Shown piece after piece: positions 1 through 9,798 of a stretch of 64,000 bases of DNA. Under the pieces are notes generated by a model that saw only the letters and a list, made by a program, of their open reading frames with translations, was not told the origin of the DNA and ran no database searches. This DNA comes from Tachinus rufipes. Taxonomy: Eukaryota; Arthropoda; Insecta; Coleoptera; Staphylinidae. The DNA lies in assembly GCA_963932245.1 (NCBI GenBank), contig OZ010742.1, positions 31,816,479 to 31,880,478 on the forward strand, written 5' to 3'. The first letter of the stretch is position 1, and every line of letters begins with the position of its first letter. A program made the position numbers and the translations under genes.

Positions 1-240
1 TACTATTATTCTTAGTACCCAGATCTCTTCTTTGCTTTTTTGTTTCACACACACATACAATATCAATTTTGTTTTCATTCATTTTTTTCAACAATTCATT
101 TTCCTTGCCAAATACTCCTCTTACATTCCAAGTACCAATACTTTATGTCTTTGCCACGTTGTTAACACATGGGTCCTGTTCTTTTGACTTTAGCTGCCCA
201 TCATAGCTTTTCTTTGAAAAGCTTTTGTAGCTACTAAGAC
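1..240 (-). mobile_element. Non-LTR retrotransposon, start of endonuclease domain (cut by window edge)
   Basis: Read on the minus strand, the stretch around 150-20 encodes the start of an apurinic-type endonuclease (EEP fold) as carried by non-LTR elements: GTWNVRG, then a charged segment, then IDIVCVCETK. The E in CETK corresponds to the conserved metal-binding glutamate region of these nucleases. The element runs off the left edge, so only the 5' end is visible. A stop lies just upstream of the motif, so this is a remnant. The family is not assigned. Confidence 0.6.
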
Positions 241-1599
241 CGGTAATAATTAATAGCTAATTTATATACAATAAATGGTAGTAGGATAAAATAAAGAAAT
301 TAATGATCTTCAATAAAATTATTACTGAATTCTAAAATACAATATATAATTTATGAACTTAGATATTTTCAAAACGAAATTATTATTTTATTAAATATTA
401 CTAATCAAACATTATAAGGAGTTTAAAATATATAGTGCATATAGGTGAAAGTTAGATTATTGATAATGGATTATATAGTTATGTATTTATTTGATTGTTT
501 GTGTTGCCTTAAACCTATAAATACATTTTTTATACACCTTTTTTTATTGTTTTTTTATTTAATTAAATAACTCAATAAACCAATTGAAGCCAAAACCAAG
601 AAGGGTATGCGGTATTTTAATATTTTTGAATCTTCTATCACAATATCTAAATAATAAACTACATACATTTTGCAATTACTGTATTAACACTTAAATAGTA
701 TTTATATATTCATTATATTAATTTCATAAAAGATTTTAACTCACTCTATATTACTACTATTCTACTTGCTTAGCTGTACATTTGGCTGCATACGTTCAAT
801 TGCAAATTTAAAATTTTAATAAAAACGCGAGTTTGTCATTCAAGTGCTTTGACAGTTTAGTAGAAGTGATACCTTAAATTTTGACTTTGTAACTCTAAGA
901 AGCTGTTATTTTTAGAGTTTAAATTAGTCAAGTTAGAAGTACTCATTTGGATATGGTAAATTTGAACATTTGAACAATTGTTTGACCTGATCACAATTTT
1001 GGTTTTCACTTGAAACAGGATATATTTCATATATTTAATCCAACATGTTAATAGAGACTTTCAAATATTTTTTAAAATGGTTTCTGAGCTGTCTAACATG
1101 TATAACAATGTAAATACGCCTACCTTAAATGTTTAAAAGTATATTCACAAAAATCATTTCAACTCGGTTTGTTTGAAAAATATATGTTCTAAACAGTTTT
1201 GTCACTTTTTTTGTAATACCTGTTTTATATAAAAGCCAAAAAAAAAACTTAACATCTTAATAAAAATAAAAAGATTGAACATATTATCAATATTTTCATA
1301 TAAGCAAAGCAAAATGGATCAAAAAGCGTAGACAATAGATGAACTAAATATAATAAATAAATAAGTACTAAGCAAGCAAAGATGAGCGGCAGCATAAAAT
1401 GGAGTAGCCATATTTAGTAAAAAGAAAGTAGCAAATGCAGTCTTGTATACCTATTTCAGATAGAATGATTGAGAAGAGCTATTAACAAAATCTCAGACAC
1501 AGAACTATTTTGCAGTTTACCGGAGTTATTAACCGGGAAAGCATTGCTCTAGTTCCAATCATATAAATATTTATTTGCTGACTGGAAAGAATTTAAGGA
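241..1599. other. AT-rich spacer without recognised gene
   Basis: No long reading frame, structural RNA or recognisable repeat was seen. The stretch is AT-rich with many stops in all frames. Confidence 0.5.
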
Positions 1600-2577
1600 A
1601 GTTCTTAGAAATGTTTATCTTCTTCAGCCTGTATCTATTCATTTCTGGACATAGACCTCCTTTAAACTCTGCCACACGGTTCTATTTTTAACTTTCTGTT
1701 TCTACAAATAGCCAGCGATTTTTCGGATGTCGTCTTTCCATCTTTTTTTGGGGTCTTCCTACACTTCTCTTCGAGGTCTGTGGTCTCCACTGCATAACCC
1801 GTAGTCGATTTTGCTGGGTCCTGTCTTGCAACATGACCTGTTCAGCTCCATTTAAGGCTTGCAACTTGTGTGATAATATCCCCGACACATGTTCGCTTGC
1901 GGATTTTGGTGTTTTGAATGTGATCCCTTAAACTTACACCTAACATGGCCTTTTCCATTGCCCTTTGGCAAGTTTGCAGCTTGCCTGCTAATCTGTTGGT
2001 AAGGGTAGTTGTTTCAAGACCATACGTAGTTACGGAAAAGATGCACTTATTGTACACCTCCCTTTTTAGTCCATATGGGATGCCCTGATCTTACAGTATG
2101 TAACTCAGCTTACCAAGTGCTGCCCAACTCATTCTAATTCTGCGTTTTACTTTAGCGCACTGATTTTCTTTTTTAAGTTTGATCACATGACCCAGGTACA
2201 CATACTCTCTCTACTACGTTTTCTACCACATTTTGTTCTATAAAGATGAGAATTTTAGAATCACTCATAATTTTGGTCTTCTTGAGGTTCATCTTGAGTC
2301 CGACTTCTTTGAATGCTAAATTTAGTGTAAGCAAGCTTTTTAATTCCCTGATGTCCGAGCTAATAAGAACGATGTCGTCGGCAAAGCGCAAATGGTTCCG
2401 ATGATTTCCATCGATGTTTACACCGTTCTTCTTCCAGTTCAAGCGTTTAAAGACATCTTCCATTGCCAGCGTAAAGAGTTTTGGTGAGATGGTATTACCC
2501 TTCTTTACTCTTTTTTTAATAGGAACCTTGTTAGTAATGGTGTCATCGTCCAGCCTTATTTGAAGTATCTCCGTCAA
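1600..2577 (-). mobile_element. Non-LTR retrotransposon, 3' half (reverse transcriptase core to C-terminus), inverted segment
   Basis: The minus strand encodes the second half of a reverse transcriptase of the insect APE-type 'endonuclease-reverse transcriptase' kind (RTE-like; clade not certain). Visible in order: DDDTITNKVPIKK, the KKGNTISPKLFTLAMEDVF block, the FADDIVLISSD catalytic motif near 2380-2350, the TYGLETTTLT block near 2025-1995, and a basic C-terminal tail (RPQTSKRSVGRPQKK) near 1785-1740. Frameshifts and stops separate the pieces, so it is inactive. It starts exactly where the plus-strand half at 2578-4380 ends in the coding order, so both look like parts of one insertion. Confidence 0.8.
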
Positions 2578-4380
2578 TGTTTGTCCCAAACCAGAATGAA
2601 AAAGGAGGAAGAAAAGTAACAACTTTGTTAAAAAACCAGGGTTCAGCTGGCCCGGCTGATAGCACCCCATTAAGTCCCCCGTTTGGGATACTGGTTAAAA
2701 CCAGTCAACGGTTCCGATGGCAAAAGATAACAAAAAAGTCACAATGGCGGAAGGAGCAAAAAAGCTAAAAATAGCTCACCTAAAGGAGGCCTTCCTAAAT
2801 AGCAACAGAGGCAAGCTACCTGGAGTAACCAAAGGCAACGGCTCTGTCGGCAGGATATAGTAAGTTGTGGACTATATCGGCAGTATAGCGACGGAAGATT
2901 CTAACCAAGAAACAACGGCAACGCACAAAATCCTAATTAGCTGGATTACACAAACTCAATAATCCGCAGAGCAAGCGTGGTAGGTCATCGCCAAAACCCT
3001 TTAAATATGCAAACAAAAAAAAAAAGTTGCCACGAAAAACGACTCTATATAGCGACATACAACATTAAGACAATAAGATTAATCAAACACTTGGAAGAAC
3101 TTGAGAAGGAGCTTACAAACATAAAATGGGATGTAGTCGGACTGTGTGAAACTAGAAGAGCTGGAGAATCTTTTAAAATCGAGACATGTACTCTACCTAA
3201 ACAACTCTGAAAATAACTCACACATCAGCGGTGTCAATATTATCATAAAAAAGACCATCAAACACCTTGTCACAAAGATGCAACCCATACCCAAAAAGGT
3301 AATATATATTATGCTATAAGTCTCCAAGCGGTATTCTCTTCAGGTCATCCAAGTATATGCACCAACAAGTGTATCCAAAAAGGAAGAAATAGAACATATC
3401 GGCTGCAAGAAAAACAGAAAAACCTTAGTTTTCCATTGTTATTGGCGAATGCAAAGCTAAGAGGAAGGGAAGACAAAAATGAAAACCATATTGGCAATTT
3501 TAGACTAGGTAAAAGGAACAACCGCAAAAAACGCTGTTAAACTATCTACAGCAGAAAAATTTGTACTGCATAAACACATTTTTTCAAAAAGCAATACACC
3601 GCAAGTAGACCTGAGTCAGCCCGAACGGCAGGATACAAAACAAGATAGAATACATAATTTTGAATAACAAAACTGTAGTAATGGAGGTCTTAGTTTTGAA
3701 CAAATTCTAGACAGGAAGTGACCAAAGGCTAGTCAGAGCGACTCTTTTAATCAACACTAAAACTTAACAAACTAAAATGATCCTAAATCACCCGACATCG
3801 CTAATAGACAAACTTAAGCAAAACGCTGTTGTATACCAGCAAGAACTAAATAAAAAACTAAACCATACCCAAAGCCTCCAATATCTATACATCAACACCC
3901 TCTCTGACAAAATTGTTAAAGACATTAACACAGTTCATAGGAAAGTATGTACAAGAGCAAAAATAGATAAAAACATAAAGATAAGCCTAAATACAATCAA
4001 GCTCATAGAACAACAAAAAAAAAATTTACCTGCAGCTTACCAAAATTGAAACAACTGAATAATAACATGAAAACGGGGATTTGCAAGGACATACAATCTT
4101 TCAATACTGCAAAAATTAAAGAAGTCATAGATGATATTATAATTATGAAAATACTAAGAGAACACATATCAAACGGAAAACCCAAAATTTATAAAATACA
4201 AAACAACAAGGATGCCAAAAAATTTGTCGAATAAAATATCCCTTTACACCTAGCCTTTGTAGATTACAAAAAAGCGTTCGACCCGATTGAGATATGAGCA
4301 GTATTAAATGCAATGGCCAAAGCACGTATTGACTCCAGATACTCGAACTTACTGAACTACATCTAAGAAAATGCGAGAAA
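2578..4380 (+). mobile_element. Non-LTR retrotransposon, 5' half (5' UTR, endonuclease, linker, start of RT)
   Basis: The segment begins with a 5' untranslated region. The part from about 2850 to 3010 is similar to the 5' part of the copy at 40046-42370. It goes on with the endonuclease (ATYNIKT, KWDVVGLCETRRAGE near 3050-3170, then VIQVYAPTSVSKKEE near 3345-3385) and the linker (near 3770-4200). It ends in the RT motif A region (LAFVDYKKAFDP near 4250-4285) and the ARIDSRY block near 4325. A deletion between the linker and motif A removes the first part of the RT domain. Stops and frameshifts are frequent. Confidence 0.78.
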
Positions 4381-4889
4381 TGTATATAGGAACTTAGATT
4401 ATCTGTACAAACAACAACGCAAGATTAAAAACCGTAAACAACTATCAAACGTATTTGCGACAATTTGCCTATATGCTGGCGCTGTACAAACGTCGAAAGT
4501 TCCGGAAGAAAAGCAAGTCTTTACAATCATTTTAACTTTTTATTTTTAAAATCAAATTGAATATAATAATCTAAAAAAAATAAAGGAATTGCGCAAATGA
4601 CATAGAAGCACGAACTTATTGCAACTTTTGGACCTTTATTCTGACACTCATTGCGATCTCGCGCCACGTCATAGATTTCCCCTACCGGAGGGGAAGTGTG
4701 ACATTTAAATCATAAATTTGTAATTAATAATACATATTGACGTTTAAAAATGCAAATAACTTGAAGCTTGGTATTGAATTTGTATTACTAGATAGTCCTG
4801 TAGTACGAAAAGAGATCACCAGCAGATATTTTTAATTAATGATGACATCATTAATTGCGATAAGCGATACGAGATACATGCCAGAATAA
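4381..4889. other. Unassigned spacer between retroelements
   Basis: No reading frame is supported. A short GC-richer patch near 4655-4700 (including gaggggaagtgtgac) resembles sequence found at the edge of Gypsy LTRs, but no matching second LTR was found. Confidence 0.3.
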
Positions 4890-7000
4890 CCCCCTTGAAT
4901 GATATCCTCACCCGGATTTAGCCGGTATGTCTATACAAAACTACAAAGACCAACCAACATTTGCTCAATTCAATGCTACAATTGCAAACGTTATGGTATT
5001 TGCTTTAGTAAAATTTACAAGCCCAAACAAAATTTTGTAGTGGTTGCGGAAAAAGGAATGTTATAAGAGCCAAATGCTCTTCATGTAATCGTTCGGGAAA
5101 AGACTTTGCAAGGTTTCGATAGGACATTCAGATTCTCTCAAATCTTAGAATTGGCTACTTGTAACTTCAGTCATTAGGCGATACACGTCCTTGTATAAAA
5201 ATTTTGATTTTAGATACTTTGGTAACGACTCTTCTAGATAGTAGGCGTCTAAATCTTGTATAAGTGAACGGTTTGTTAGCAGTTTAAATATAAAAATTGA
5301 GAAATCACCAATAGCTTTAGGATGTAATGTACACGTAGTTAGTTGTTTAGTTCTTCCTAGTTTAACTTGTGACCTAGTATTAGGTATTGCTTTTTGGAAA
5401 CAGTCCGGTATAACTCCAAATAGATTTTAGACGTGTTAACTTATTTACAAAAACATGATGCTTAAGCGCTTCCTTACATGTTGGCAATAATGGATCGGCA
5501 AAATGTAATTCTTCTCTGTACATAGAAAGTGAGTACAGGCAAATAGAGTTGACACATGAATCAATGGAGGTAACGGCTTTCTTTATTCCTGGACGCGGGT
5601 TATTTATATTCAATAAATTACCTTTTGAATTACACAATAGTTTAACCACTTTCCAAAGACTGATGAACATAGTATTAGGTCTCAAGTTAGAACCTTACGT
5701 CTTTAAGATCTGAACAATATTGTTGTGGTTATCCCTGACTTTGAAACCCACGTTCGTGTATTGGAGGAAGTTTTTAAACGTCTTCTTGATTCAAGTTTAA
5801 CTCTAAATTGCGGAAAATGCCACTTTGGCGGTTCTGAGGACAGATATTTAAGTTATTTAGTAAACAAAAAATAAATTATTAGCTGATCCGGACAAAAAAC
5901 TGCAATTTTAAAGTTTCTAAACAACAAATTGCTTTTAAAGATTTAAAACGATTTTGGCACTAATCCTGGCTGTCACCAATTAGAATATGTCATTTTTATT
6001 AAAATGTGTAAGTACAGTAGGTTAGGGCTGTGTGATGACAACAAAAATCGTGCAGTAGCATATCCTAGCCGCTCGCACACATTTTTAAAAAGCAATAAAA
6101 AAAATTGTATTTATATTGTAACTACCATTGTATCGATTATCACAGATCATGCAGCCTTAAAATCTTTGTGGCATCTTAAAGATCTTGCAGGCAAGCTCTC
6201 ACGTTGGTTAATGAAACTCCAGCAATACTCTTTTGACGTTATTCATTGAGCAGGTGGTTTGCACTACTGACGGTCGTCTGGCAAAGCTAATACAAGAAAA
6301 CCAAAGTTTATTGAGATATAATGACCCGTGCTTGAGCATATCAAAAACGTACAAAAGGGTCTTGTAAAATTATTACTGGCCTCGCATGCATGCGGATGTT
6401 GCTCGCCATTGCAGATGCTGTAAAACGGGGTTCCACAAGTTATTGTTAGTAATAATAGCAAACAGTTTATTTCTAAAAACTTTCAACAATTGTGTTACAA
6501 TTACTGTATATCCCTCCGTTTAACTCTTTATTTTCATGCTCAAGCAAACGCTACCGAGAAGTATAATCGTACGATCAAGACTATGATATCTTTGTACGTG
6601 CATGGAAATCATCGTCATTGGGACCAGAATTTGTCACAGTTTGGTTTTGCCCTGCAGATTAGTTGTCATGGTGCTTCACGCCCGCTTTTGGAAGAGACCA
6701 AACATTAAGAGGCGATCAATACCTCTTCAAGGTAATAAACCATTAGATGTATCAGATTGCAAAGTCATAGCAAATCGACTAAACGAGTTCTTTGATTTTT
6801 TTTTACAAAACAACTTAAAAAAAATATTAGAAAAATACTCATTACTATAATTTGCGTAAAAAAACAATAAAATAAACTATTACTTATTGAATACCTTTAA
6901 TTATTTTACAGCTAAACTGACTGATTTTGAGTCAAATGACGAAACTAATAGTTTGGGTGTTTACCATATTAAAAACTTAAAGCCTCACTCTGACTAGTAA
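4890..7000 (+). mobile_element. Ty3/Gypsy-type LTR retrotransposon, decayed gag-pol
   Basis: Translated pieces in three frames follow the Gypsy pol order. They are a cysteine-rich gag-like stretch near 4965-5090 and a protease-like stretch (RPCIK then TTLLDS) near 5190-5240. Reverse transcriptase follows (VTAFFIPGRGLF, KLPFEL, TTFQRLMN, LNCGKCHFG, from 5570 to 5835), then RNase H (IITDHAALKSLWHLKDL near 6135-6190). Integrase shows the zinc-binding part (YYWPRMHADVARHC near 6375-6420) and a core part (QANATEKYNRTIKTMI near 6545-6590). A GVYHIKNLKPH end lies near 6955-6990. Many stops and several deletions show it is dead. The DD residues of the RT are not in an open frame. LTRs were not identified. 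Confidence 0.8.
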
Positions 7001-7412
7001 AATTCTGTTTATGTGTGTTTAAGTTAGTTAGGTTAAGTTCAGTTAAATAAAAGCTAAATAGTTGAGGTTTAATTAATGTTAAAATTTTGTTGTTGTTGTT
7101 GGAGGTAAGATTTGTAAGGTACAAAATGTAGACGCGCAATATTTAAACCCTGCAGATTGAGCAACTGAAGAAGCCGCCGTAAGTAACTCGACTCAAGCCC
7201 AGGCTTGTGGGTTACATGTTTGTTAACAAGGTTATCTCTTTGCCTGTGAGTAGCTTTTTTACGACCAGCAAAGAGGTTAGAGAAAGTATTGTTTTGCACC
7301 ACCCAACAAATTAGCTCACAAAGGACCCAAAATAACAATTTGTAATTATCAACCTTCTTTAAATTTGCCATAAAAATAGTCTACTACTTAAAAGATCAAC
7401 CAAATTCTAACC
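7001..7412. other. Unassigned sequence left of bacterial insert
   Basis: A 100-codon minus-strand open frame (7371-7069) is present, rich in N and Q near its end because of a (TTG)n run at 7090-7104. I do not recognise the product. It could be the end or LTR of the Gypsy remnant, or chance. No promoter or splice evidence supports a gene. Confidence 0.25.
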
Positions 7413-7626
7413 TGTGTCGCTATGAACGCTCGAACACCATCAGCCTGTTATCCCCGGCGTTTTATCCGTTGAGCGATGACCCTTCCATACAGAATCACCG
7501 GATCACTATGACCGACTTTCGTCTCTGCTTGGCTTGTCAGCCTCGCAGTCAGGCAAGCTTATGCCATTATACTATCAAGCTGATTTCCGACCAGCTCTAG
7601 CTTACCTTCGCACGCCTTCGTTACTT

Positions 7627-7658
<32 letters not shown>

Positions 7659-7924
7659 ACCATACAATGTCCTAGTTCCAGATAATGAAACATAGTTAGA
7701 TATCAAAAGTGTAAAGGGTGGTATCTCAAGGTTGACTCCATTATAGCTAGCGCCATAACTTCAAAGTCTCCCACCTATCCTGCACATCACACTTTTAATA
7801 GCAATGTAAAGCTATAGTAAAGGTGCACGGGGTCTCTTCGTCTAACCGCGGGTACCCCGCATCTGCACGGGGAATTCAATTTCGCTGAAGTGATGTTGGA
7901 GACAGTGGAGAAATCGTTACGCCA

Positions 7925-7978
<54 letters not shown>

Positions 7979-8094
7979 GTGTTACGGCCGCCGTTTACTG
8001 GGGCTTCAATTCGGAGCTTGCACCCTTCCTATTAACCTTCCAGCACCGGGCAGGCGTCAGACCCTATACTTCCACTTACGTGTTTGCAGAGTCC
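7413..8094 (-). pseudogene. Bacterial 23S rRNA fragment (nuclear insert, probably Rickettsiales)
   Basis: The minus strand matches the conserved core of bacterial large-subunit rRNA, domains IV-V (roughly E. coli 1900-2460). Landmarks are GTAACGAAGGCG, GATAACAGGCTGATG, GGTAGCGAAATTCCTTG, GACCCCGTGCACC and TGCCCGGTGCTGGAAGG. It is neither an insect cytosolic nor a mitochondrial rRNA. The invariant AAAAGGTAC-type stretch before CCGGGGATAACAGGC lacks four bases here (positions near 7460), so this copy could not make a normal ribosome. It ends abruptly in portal-gene sequence at 8094/8095. Sequence style suggests an alphaproteobacterial endosymbiont such as Wolbachia or Rickettsia, but the genus is inference. 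Confidence 0.88.
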
Positions 8095-8496
8095 TTTTAA
8101 GCGTTGGTACTGCTCTTGACTTAAACTTCCACCACTCCCGTCCTTCGCTGATTTCACAACTATTGCACCACTTGGTCTTGCCCCATTTTGCAACATCGCT
8201 TGATTCCAAGCACCCGCCTGATTATGCTGATCTATACTGTATGCAGCTGCCTCAATTGGTGATAATCCATACCAATCATTCAAAGGGTTAAAGGTCTTTA
8301 GGTGCAACACTGCTGAACATCCAGTTAGTTTATCAACTTTAAAGTCATAACTATTGTTATTTATGGCATAACGATAGTTATAAGGAACGTTATTTCTCCC
8401 TGGAACAATTTCAACCCTATCGGGGCGCAGAAGATAAAGCTCCGTTGGTGGTTTTCTATTGTTCTGCGACTCAACCATCGTCCGGGAGTTTTCGGA
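8095..8496 (-). pseudogene. Phage/GTA-type portal protein gene fragment (HK97 family), bacterial nuclear insert
   Basis: About 130 codons are open on the minus strand and match the middle of the HK97-type portal protein. This is the ring protein through which phages and alphaproteobacterial gene transfer agents pass DNA. Visible family blocks are ELYLLRPDRVEIVPG, VLHLKTFNPLNDWYGLSPIE, SIDQHNQAGAWNQAMLQNG and ARPSGAIVV. A full portal is about 400 residues, so both ends are missing. The open frame runs on into rRNA sequence for about 20 codons at its 3' side, which is an artefact of the fusion. The ATG at 8499 is not the native start. Rickettsiales genomes carry such portal genes, which agrees with the adjoining 23S piece. 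Confidence 0.85.
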
Positions 8497-9544
8497 CAAT
8501 CAAAATAGATGATACAGAATAAAAATGAATCCAAAACATACTACAGTGAATTAGCCAATTTTAGAAATTATGAGCTGACGAAAGCAGGTTAGAAAGAAGA
8601 AGAATATGTAGATAAATTTAAATCTTGCTAAAACTTGTTAGTTTGTTTTTTTGGAATCTTACAATTAAAACTTCAATGTAGACTTTATTTACAATTAAAA
8701 AAAAACATGTACCTTATAAAAAAACAAAATGCACATTTTTTGCCTTTATTCCACGTCTGAGTTGGTCTTGTATTTATTATGTGTAAGTTATTATTAATAC
8801 ATATTATAAAAAACAATAAATTAAATAAATACATACTTTATTTATTCAAAAAAATATTACACATAAGAGAAGCAATTAAAAAACATGTTAAAATTATAAA
8901 ATATAATTATGAAAATATTTCCTCTACGTGAATCATTACATATTTTCATATACATATTTTTTGTTTTAAGAATAAATGCATCTTTTGGCATTACCAAAAT
9001 ATTGGTTCTATACATTTATAATATATTCTTTAATTTTATTTACATTGTTATAAATATCCATACCTTTTTCTGTTTAAAAAGTGTATAACTATATAATAGT
9101 AATTTGACAAAAAAATTGTATATTTATTTATAAAAAATTCCACATTCAACATGATATGAAAGAGAGACAGAGAGAAACAGGAAGGACAGAGTGATCTATA
9201 TACAATTTAATTTAAATTACTGATAAATAAATTTGCACCGAATGCGCAAAATAAATAAATAAATTATGCATGCATTATATAGTATGTTCTTATATTGAGA
9301 TCACATAGAAAACATTCAACTAACATTTAGTTAGATTGGAGTATTGTTATTAGCAACTATAACATTTATAATAATATCTCAAATTGGTGTTTATTTATGT
9401 CAGCATGAAGCAAGTAATGGGAAGAAACTTAAATTAGCGATTGCTTCAATCAGGTACCAAACATTATTCCAAAAAATTAACCGCGCAACATAATGGGCTA
9501 TATATACAAAACATAATAAAAAACAAAATCACAACCTTATCACA
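8497..9544. other. AT-rich 3' flank of adenylate cyclase gene
   Basis: This stretch lies downstream of the cyclase stop codon, reading on the minus strand, and presumably holds its 3' UTR. Many AATAAA-like strings occur on both strands because of AT-richness, so I cannot choose a polyadenylation site. No other gene was seen. Confidence 0.4.
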
Positions 9545-9798
9545 TTACTTGTCGTCAAATTGAGTTTTCACAAAATATGTATTTAATTGGCCTTTGCCTT
9601 TAACATATGTCAAACCTCTACATTCGCATTCATAACCAGCATTCATTAGGATTTTAGCTGTTGGTTCGGTTACTTGAATTCTGCCCATTATGCCGCAAGA
9701 GTCCATACGTGAAGCTACGTTAACTGTATTACCCCATATATCATATTGTGGTTTCTGAGCTCCGACAACTCCGGCAATTACTGGACCGTGATTAAGTC
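9545..9798 (-). CDS. Ac78C: Adenylate cyclase terminal exon (C2 catalytic end and stop)
   Basis: The exon encodes LNHGPVIAGVVGAQKPQYDI, WGNTVNVASRMDS and GLTYVKGKGQLNTYFVKT, then FDDK and TAA. The Asp, Asn, Arg and Lys needed in C2 are all present. The protein stops directly after the domain without a long tail. Acceptor TTTCAG. Confidence 0.95.

Noticed and set aside
7069..7371. A 100-codon minus frame beside the bacterial insert, considered as another transferred gene
   Set aside because: No recognisable motif, and its Q/N-rich end comes from a simple TTG repeat.
8032..8499. A 155-codon open frame taken as an intact phage gene with ATG start
   Set aside because: Both ends are artificial: the last 20 or so codons are antisense-free rRNA sequence and the start is inside the portal domain, so this is a fragment.
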